Shown: in pieces, positions 58,927-64,000 of the stretch
Numbering within the stretch: the stretch's first letter is position 1
Layout of the letters: the number at the start of each line of letters is the position of its first letter
DNA from: UBA7703 sp963667195
GTDB taxonomy: Bacteria > Bacillota > Clostridia > Christensenellales > CAG-138
Assembly: GCA_963667195.1 (NCBI GenBank)
Contig: OY762962.1
Coordinates: 1,798,001-1,862,000 of the forward strand
DNA: 64,000 nucleotides
Direction: 5' to 3'
Program-made: the position numbers and the translations under genes
Notes under the pieces: generated by a model
Databases searched by the model: none
The model's input: only the letters and a program-made list of their open reading frames with translations
Told to the model about the DNA's origin: nothing

Positions 58927-59988
58927 TTATTCGCGCGCTTTGCGGCAGGAGACGCTCTTTCTCTCTTTGAGCTGCAGAGAGAGCGCAACTTTCATCAAAC
59001 CCGTCTCCTGACTGGTTTGAATCGTGTCGCCCGCTTCGATGCGCGTGTGCAGCAGCTCGACCGAAATTCTGCCGAGACGCTCCTTAAACGCGTGCATGGT
59101 GGTGATGGGCGGATCGATCATTTCGCAGATCTGCACGTCGTCAAATCCCATGACGGAGACGTCCTCCGGCACGCGATATCCGCTCTCCTTGAGTACGCGG
59201 ATGAACGCCGCGGCGAGCATGTCGTTTTCGCAGAAGAACGCTTCCGCGGGTTTGTTGCCCGCTCGAAGCCAGGCAAAGATATCTTCTCTCGCTTTGTCTG
59301 GCGAGATATCGACGTCGATCACCTGCAGCGGATCGAGCCCCATGTCCTTGTGCTCGGTCATGGAGAGATGAATGCCCAGCTCACGGTCGTCAAAATTGAC
59401 GATGCGCTGCTTGGAGCGAAGGTAACCGATCTTCTTGTGTCCGCAGTTGATCAGATGCGACACGGCGGATTTCACGCCGTAAGTGTTGTCGTTTCCGACA
59501 CAATCGACATAAGCCGAGAACAGGAAATTATCGATGATGACGAGCGGCACATTGCCGAGCGTGTAAAAGTGCAAAAACGCATCCCGCTGCGGCAGCGTGA
59601 TGTCGGTGCCAAGCATGACCACGCCGCACGTATCCGAGAGGATGCGCTTGATCTGGTCGTCCCAAGGCTGATCGGCATAGAAGTAGTGCACGAGAATGCG
59701 GTAGCCCATCTCTTTTGCCGCGGCTTCTGCGCCCCGCATGACAAAAGTGGAGAATGTCGTTTGCTCCGCAACGCCTACGCCGACGTAGATCACGAAGCTT
59801 ACGATATTCTTTGCCTGCCGTTCACTCTGGCGCGACTTCGGGGTAACATAACCAAGCTTCGTTGCCGCAGCGAGCACCTTCGTGCGCGTTTCGGAACTTA
59901 CGCCTGGTTTTCCGTTGAGTGCCATTGAAACTGCGGCAGTAGAGATGCCAAGCATGTTGGCCAGGTCTCGAGCGGTTACGTCTGCCAT
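58927..59988 (-). CDS. LacI-family transcriptional repressor
   Basis: 353 residues. N-terminal DNA-binding segment VTARDLANMLGISTAAVSMAL, split as VTARDLANMLG and ISTAAVSMALNGKPGVS (residues 4-31), with hinge helix, then a sugar-binding domain (CGVVMLGTDITLP, MGFDDVQICEMIDPPITT). It lies between xylA (divergent) and the GH94-GH1 pair, so those are its likely targets. The ligand may be xylose, cellobiose or a phosphorylated sugar. Confidence 0.93.
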   Translation of the reverse strand: MADVTARDLANMLGISTAAVSMALNGKPGVSSETRTKVLAAATKLGYVTPKSRQSERQAKNIVSFVIYVGVGVAEQTTFSTFVMRGAEAAAKEMGYRILVHYFYADQPWDDQIKRILSDTCGVVMLGTDITLPQRDAFLHFYTLGNVPLVIIDNFLFSAYVDCVGNDNTYGVKSAVSHLINCGHKKIGYLRSKQRIVNFDDRELGIHLSMTEHKDMGLDPLQVIDVDISPDKAREDIFAWLRAGNKPAEAFFCENDMLAAAFIRVLKESGYRVPEDVSVMGFDDVQICEMIDPPITTMHAFKERLGRISVELLHTRIEAGDTIQTSQETGLMKVALSLQLKERKSVSCRKARE

Positions 59989-60009
59989 GATGTGTTCCTT
60001 ATTTTTGTA

Positions 60010-60021
60010 CTAAATTAATCA
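60010..60021. promoter_or_regulatory. Candidate operator at the lacI start site
   Basis: CTAAATTAATCA lies just downstream of the lacI -10. The same 12 bases recur at 60138. Confidence 0.5.
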
Positions 60022-60022
60022 T

Positions 60023-60051
60023 ATTATACAAGTTTTAAGTTAAGAAGTAAA
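60023..60051 (-). promoter_or_regulatory. Promoter of the lacI-GH94-GH1 transcript
   Basis: Minus strand TTTACT (60051-60046), 17 nt, TATAAT (60028-60023). Confidence 0.65.
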
Positions 60052-60100
60052 GTTATTTATGAAGGATTCCCAGATTCTGTATTTGTATATAGATTGTATC

Positions 60101-60128
60101 TTGACAAAAGCTTAGAATCTAGTATCAT
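60101..60128 (+). promoter_or_regulatory. Promoter of xylA-xylB
   Basis: TTGACA (60101-60106), 16 nt, TATCAT (60123-60128); the predicted start is near 60135, directly before the second operator copy. Confidence 0.75.
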
Positions 60129-60137
60129 ATAATTAAG

Positions 60138-60149
60138 CTAAATTAATCA
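60138..60149. promoter_or_regulatory. Candidate operator at the xylA start site
   Basis: CTAAATTAATCA, identical to the copy at 60010. Two further inverted repeats follow: TCTAAACTTAGA (60154-60165) and TTAGTTAATCTAA (about 60179-60191). Confidence 0.5.
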
Positions 60150-60224
60150 CACTTCTAAACTTAGATATGTTTAAAAATTTAGTTAATCTAACAAGAACAA
60201 CGTGGACGAAAGGATACAAACACG

Positions 60225-61541
60225 ATGGCTGAACTCTTCACGGGCATTCCACAAATTCGCTATGAAGGCCCCGCAAGCAAAAACGCACTTGCATTCAAGT
60301 TTTACGATGCAGAGCGCATCGTGATGGGGAAACCCATGCGCGAACACCTGCCCTTTGCCATGGCATGGTGGCACAATCTCTGCAACGCCGGCAAAGATAT
60401 GTTTGGTGATACAACGGCGGATAAATCCTTCGGCGCAGAAAAAGGCACCATGGCGCATGCAAAGGCGAAGGTGGACGCTGGCTTCGAATTCATGCAGAAG
60501 GTCGGCATTCGCTATTTCTGCTTCCACGATGTCGACCTCATTCCCGAAGCGGAGGACATCAACGAGACCAACCGCAGACTCGACGAGATCACCGACTACA
60601 TCCTTGAGAAGATGAAGGGCACCGACATCCATTGTCTCTGGGGTACGGCGAACATGTTTAGTAACCCCCGCTTCATGAACGGCGCGGGCAGCTCCAACTC
60701 CGCGGAGGTGTTCTGCTTTGCCGCGGCGCAGGTGAAGAAGGCGCTGGAGCTCACCGTCAAACTCGGCGGTCGCGGCTACGTCTTCTGGGGCGGACGCGAG
60801 GGCTATGAAACGCTGCTCAACACCGACATGAAGTTTGAACAGGACAACATCGCGCGCCTGATGCGCATGGCCGTCAACTATGGACGCAGCATCGGCTTTA
60901 AGGGCGACTTCTACATCGAGCCCAAGCCCAAAGAACCCATGAAGCACCAGTATGACTACGATGCGGCGACCGCGATCGGCTTCCTCCGCGCGCACGGACT
61001 AGACAAGGACTTCAAGCTCAACATCGAAGCCAACCACGCGACGCTGGCGGGGCACACCTTCCAGCACGATCTGCGCGTGAGCCGCGTCAACGGCATGCTC
61101 GGCAGCATCGACGCGAACCAGGGCGACCTGCTGCTCGGCTGGGATACCGACGAATTCCCCTTCGACGTGTACGAAGCCACGATGTGCATGTACGAGGTGC
61201 TCAAGGCGGGCGGCCTCACCGGCGGCTTCAACTTCGACGCGAAGAACCGCCGTCCGAGCTACACAAACGAGGATATGTTTGAAGCGTTCATCCTCGGCAT
61301 GGACACGTTCGCGCTGGGGCTTCTCAAGGCTGCGGCGCTGATCGAAGACGGCCGCATCGACTCCTTCATCGAGGAGCGTTACGCGAGCTACAAGGCGGGC
61401 ATCGGCGCGCGCATCGCGAGCGACGAAGCGACCTTGGAAGAATGCGCGGCTAAAGCAGTCGCGGCGAAAGCGCCCGCGCTTCCGGGCAGCGGCAAGCAGG
61501 AATATCTGGAGAGCGTCGTCAACAGCGTGCTCTTCGGTTAA
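60225..61541 (+). CDS. xylA: Xylose isomerase
   Basis: Converts xylose to xylulose. 438 residues, the class-II length. Metal and substrate residues are in RYFCFHDVDLIPE (about 96), FWGGREGYETLL (about 187), YIEPKPKEPMKHQYDYD (about 231), EANHATLAGHTF (about 268) and GSIDANQGDLLLGWDTDEFP (about 303). xylB follows after 63 nt, which contain a hairpin. Confidence 0.95.
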   Translation: MAELFTGIPQIRYEGPASKNALAFKFYDAERIVMGKPMREHLPFAMAWWHNLCNAGKDMFGDTTADKSFGAEKGTMAHAKAKVDAGFEFMQKVGIRYFCFHDVDLIPEAEDINETNRRLDEITDYILEKMKGTDIHCLWGTANMFSNPRFMNGAGSSNSAEVFCFAAAQVKKALELTVKLGGRGYVFWGGREGYETLLNTDMKFEQDNIARLMRMAVNYGRSIGFKGDFYIEPKPKEPMKHQYDYDAATAIGFLRAHGLDKDFKLNIEANHATLAGHTFQHDLRVSRVNGMLGSIDANQGDLLLGWDTDEFPFDVYEATMCMYEVLKAGGLTGGFNFDAKNRRPSYTNEDMFEAFILGMDTFALGLLKAAALIEDGRIDSFIEERYASYKAGIGARIASDEATLEECAAKAVAAKAPALPGSGKQEYLESVVNSVLFG

Positions 61542-61562
61542 TTCGGGTTCCTACCTATACAT

Positions 61563-61589
61563 GGGCGGCGGCAACGCCGCCCAAATTTT
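61563..61589 (+). terminator. Intra-operon hairpin between xylA and xylB
   Basis: GGGCGGC (61563-61569) pairs with GCCGCCC (61576-61582), then AAATTTTG. Weak as a terminator; may protect the xylA mRNA end or lower xylB. Confidence 0.5.
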
Positions 61590-61604
61590 GCATGAGGTGA
61601 AATT

Positions 61605-63080
61605 ATGTATTACATCGGCATCGATCTTGGCACATCCGCACTCAAAACCCTGCTCATGGACAGCGACGGCGCGGTGCTCAACATCGCTTCCCGCGAGTAT
61701 CCGCTGGAGTTTCCGCATCCCGGCTGGTCACAGCAGAAGCCGGAGGACTGGCAAAAAGCGGTGTTCGAATGCATCCCCGAACTTACGCGCGACATCGACA
61801 GATCGAAAGTTGCGGGCATCGGCGTCGGTGGACAGATGCACGGACTCGTCGTGCTGGATGAAAACGACACGGTGATCCGTCCCGCGATTCTCTGGAACGA
61901 CGGACGCACCGCAAAGGAGACCGACTACCTCAACAACGTCGTCGGCAAGGACAAGCTCTCCGAATGGACGGGCAACATCGCGTTTGCCGGCTTTACCGCG
62001 CCGAAGCTCCTCTGGATGCGCGCAAACGAGCCGGAGAACTTCAAGAAGATCGCCAAGATCATGCTGCCGAAGGACTATATTACGTATCTGCTGACGGGCG
62101 TGCACAGCACCGATTTTTCGGATGCCTCCGGCATGCTGCTGCTGGACGTGAAGAACCGCCGTTGGTCGAAGCCGATGCTGGACATCTGCGGCATTACGGA
62201 AGCGCAAATGCCGAAGCTCTTTGAAAGCTATGAATCGGTCGGCACCCTCACGGCGGAGGCCGCGAAGGCGCTTGGCTTGCCGGAAAAGGTGCTCGTTTGC
62301 GCGGGCGCGGGAGACAACGCGGCGGCTGCGGTCGGCACCGGTACGGTGGGCGAGGGCAGATGCAACATTTCGATTGGAACTTCGGGAACCGTATTTATCT
62401 CTAACTGCAAATTCGGCGTGGACAGCCACAACGCGCTGCACTCCTTTGCGCACTCGGACGGCAACTATCACCTGATGGGCTGCATGCTCTCCGCGGGTTC
62501 GTGCAGCAAGTGGTGGATGGAGGACATCCTCGACAGCAAGGACTACAAGGGATTGGAAGCGCCGATTACGGACGACAAGCTCGGCACCAACCACGTGTAC
62601 TTCCTGCCGTACCTCATGGGTGAGCGCTCGCCGCACAACGATCCCGCCGCGCGCGGCACGTTCATCGGCATGACGATGGATACTTCCCGCGCGGATATGA
62701 CGCAGGCGGTGCTTGAAGGCGTCGCGTTCGCGATTCGCGATTCCGTCGAGGTGGCGAAATCCCTCGGCATCCAGATTGACCGCAGCAAGATCTGCGGCGG
62801 CGGAGCAAAAAGCAAGCTCTGGAAGAAGATGTTCGCGAACATCCTCAATCTGGAGATCGACACCATCACCTCCGAAGAAGGCCCGGGCCTCGGCGGCGCG
62901 ATGCTGGCTGCGGTTGCCTGCGGCGAATACGCCTCGGTCGAGGAGATCGCGGAGAAGATGGTGCACGTCAACGCGACCGTCAAGCCCGATCCCGAGATTG
63001 CCGCGCGCTACGAGGCGCAGTATCAGAAATTCGTGAAGATTTACCCCACGGTGAAGGAACTCTTCCCGCAGATCGGGTAA
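61605..63080 (+). CDS. xylB: Xylulokinase
   Basis: FGGY-family kinase phosphorylating D-xylulose. 491 residues with YIGIDLGTSALKTLLMD (phosphate loop), GVGGQMHGLVVLDE (about 73), ILWNDGRT, and the C-terminal FGGY region DMTQAVLEGVAFAIRDSVEV, then ICGGGAKSKLWKKM (about 398). Second gene of the xylAB unit. GAGGTG precedes the ATG. Confidence 0.95.
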   Translation: MYYIGIDLGTSALKTLLMDSDGAVLNIASREYPLEFPHPGWSQQKPEDWQKAVFECIPELTRDIDRSKVAGIGVGGQMHGLVVLDENDTVIRPAILWNDGRTAKETDYLNNVVGKDKLSEWTGNIAFAGFTAPKLLWMRANEPENFKKIAKIMLPKDYITYLLTGVHSTDFSDASGMLLLDVKNRRWSKPMLDICGITEAQMPKLFESYESVGTLTAEAAKALGLPEKVLVCAGAGDNAAAAVGTGTVGEGRCNISIGTSGTVFISNCKFGVDSHNALHSFAHSDGNYHLMGCMLSAGSCSKWWMEDILDSKDYKGLEAPITDDKLGTNHVYFLPYLMGERSPHNDPAARGTFIGMTMDTSRADMTQAVLEGVAFAIRDSVEVAKSLGIQIDRSKICGGGAKSKLWKKMFANILNLEIDTITSEEGPGLGGAMLAAVACGEYASVEEIAEKMVHVNATVKPDPEIAARYEAQYQKFVKIYPTVKELFPQIG

Positions 63081-63094
63081 ACGCAACGCTCACA

Positions 63095-63126
63095 AAGCGC
63101 TATCCGGACAGGGTAGCGCTTTTTTG
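63095..63126 (+). terminator. Terminator of xylAB
   Basis: AAGCGCTATCC (63095-63105) pairs with GGGTAGCGCTT (63111-63121), followed by TTTT. Confidence 0.9.
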
Positions 63127-63197
63127 CATCTTTCGCGTATAATGGCGCAAAGAGCGCAATATCTTGCAAGATTCCGCAAGTGATATCGGGGTATTCT

Positions 63198-64000
63198 ATG
63201 GCAGTGAAACAGAGCGGTACAGGCGAAAAACGAATCGCGATTTACGACCCTGATCTGCGGGTGGAAGCCTATCAGTTTCAGGGCGTGATGCAGGCGTTTC
63301 CGAACCACTTTCACGAGCACTACGTGATCGGGTTTATTGAACGCGGGCGCAGAAAACTCACGGTGCGCGGGCAACATCTTCTCACGGCGCCGGGCGACCT
63401 GTTGCTCTTCAACCCCGGCGAGAACCACGCGTGCGAAGCCTATCGCAATCAGCCGCTCGACTACCGCTGTATCAATATCACGCCGGACGTGATGGCAGCC
63501 TCCGCTCGGGAGATCACCGCCAGCGAGACCCCGGTTGCGTTTTCGCAGGCGGTCGTGTTCCATAGCGAGCTCATCGGCGAACTAAAGGAACTTCACAGCA
63601 TGATCCTGCGCGGCGAGCGCGGGGTACAGAAGGAAGAGCGATTCTATTTCTTGCTGGAGCAGCTCCTGCGCGACTATGCGCAGGCAGACGCGCGGGAACC
63701 GGCAGCCGAACCCCGCGCCGAAGTGCGCGCGGTTTGCGCCTACCTCGACATGCACGCAAACGAACAGGTTTCGCTGGACACGCTCGGCGAAATCGCGGGC
63801 TTGAGCAAGTACCACCTTTTGCGCGCTTTCACAAAAGAGACGGGCATCACGCCGTATCGCTATCTCGAGACGATCCGCATCGACCGCGCAAAGTCGCTGC
63901 TTCGGGAGGGCGTTACCCCGGCTGAGGCGGCGCTCTCCGCCGGATTTTCGGATCAGAGCCATTTTAGCAACACATTCAAGCGCTTCATCGGACTCACGCC
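63198..64000 (+). CDS. AraC-family transcriptional regulator (partial, 3' end outside window)
   Basis: An open frame reaches the right edge with no stop. About 267 residues are visible. An N-terminal cupin-like sensor domain (FPNHFHEHYVIGFIERGRR, GDLLLFNPGENHACEAY) precedes two helix-turn-helix units: VSLDTLGEIAGLSKYHLLRAF, split as VSLDTLGEIAGLSKY, and GVTPAEAALSAGFSDQSHFS with the AraC signature SHFSNTFKRFIGLTP, which is nearly the end of the protein. Only a few residues are missing. Start ATG 63198; TATAAT at 63138-63143 is a plausible -10. Probably regulates a carbohydrate gene beyond the edge. Confidence 0.9.
   Translation, partial: MAVKQSGTGEKRIAIYDPDLRVEAYQFQGVMQAFPNHFHEHYVIGFIERGRRKLTVRGQHLLTAPGDLLLFNPGENHACEAYRNQPLDYRCINITPDVMAASAREITASETPVAFSQAVVFHSELIGELKELHSMILRGERGVQKEERFYFLLEQLLRDYAQADAREPAAEPRAEVRAVCAYLDMHANEQVSLDTLGEIAGLSKYHLLRAFTKETGITPYRYLETIRIDRAKSLLREGVTPAEAALSAGFSDQSHFSNTFKRFIGLT

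Noticed and set aside
57084..58970. 628-residue plus-strand ORF
   Set aside because: Antisense to the cellobiose phosphorylase gene; no domain and no start signal.
61728..63086. 452-residue minus-strand ORF
   Set aside because: Antisense to xylB with shadow composition.
1..64000. CRISPR array, insertion sequence or prophage
   Set aside because: No spaced direct repeats, transposase, integrase or phage structural genes were found.

Overview
The window looks like a chromosome segment of an anaerobic, fairly GC-rich member of the Clostridia (Bacillota). The signs are strong GGAGG-type ribosome binding sites, TTGACA/TATAAT promoters, a methionine T-box leader on metG, Bacillus-type SOS boxes, a rubredoxin, a FeoAB system with its small Cys-rich partner, and lipoproteins with Thr/Glu/Pro/Ala-rich linkers behind the lipidated Cys. 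I cannot name a genus. I see no insertion sequence, prophage, CRISPR array, rRNA or tRNA gene.

Layout. (1) 1-1126, minus: the 5' part of a surface protein with Ig-like repeats, cut by the window edge. (2) 1517-12065, plus: eleven consecutive genes for molybdenum cofactor maturation and molybdate uptake (two MoeA paralogues, one fused to a binding-protein-like domain; MoaC; two MOSC proteins; MoaA; a MoeA-like molybdopterin-binding protein; ModA, ModB, ModC; MogA/MoaB). Molybdopterin synthase (MoaD/MoaE) and any molybdoenzyme are absent here. (3) 12149-14626: four small membrane proteins. (4) 14739-16831: an SOS-boxed Y-family polymerase with a YolD-like partner. (5) 16843-24715: housekeeping genes tatD, a GNAT gene and metG behind a Met T-box, divergent from pth and mfd; the two divergent promoters share one -35 element. 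(6) 24870-32331: a PrsA/SurA-like lipoprotein, a rubredoxin too short to stand out as an ORF, an orphan metallophore-type binding lipoprotein, an alpha/beta hydrolase, and ftsW-ftsQ. (7) 32435-35496: a DtxR/MntR-type repressor divergent from feoA-feoB and a Cys-rich membrane peptide, with a palindromic operator at the feo start site. (8) 35662-37736: a thioredoxin-like protein, a permease encoded as two halves, and a GNAT protein with a triple-Cys tail, resembling an arsenical-resistance cassette. (9) 37896-39518: a BspA-type leucine-rich-repeat surface protein under an SOS-like box. (10) 39698-44106: a TetR-regulated ABC-2 exporter and an MscS channel. (11) 44164-47006, minus: rsgA at the end of a chain of overlapping small ORFs, preceded by a gene-free transcribed region that is my best candidate for an undescribed structured RNA; then crcB/fluC. 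(12) 47345-63080: plant-sugar use, with a GH3 beta-xylosidase/glucosidase, a sugar ABC binding protein and two permeases (no ATPase), GH1 beta-glucosidase, GH94 cellobiose phosphorylase, a LacI regulator, and xylA-xylB. A short AT-rich motif recurs at the lacI, xylA and sugar-transporter promoters. (13) 63198-64000: an AraC-type regulator cut by the right edge.

How the genes work together. ModABC would import molybdate. MogA and MoeA insert it into molybdopterin, whose precursor MoaA and MoaC make; the MOSC proteins probably act in late cofactor or sulfur handling. In the sugar region the transporter would bring in oligosaccharides; GH94 phosphorolyses cellobiose, GH1 and GH3 hydrolyse glucosides or xylosides, and XylA/XylB pass xylose to the pentose phosphate pathway, probably under the local LacI protein.

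Functions are read from sequence motifs and family knowledge only. No database search or folding program was run; coordinates of promoters and hairpins were read by eye.
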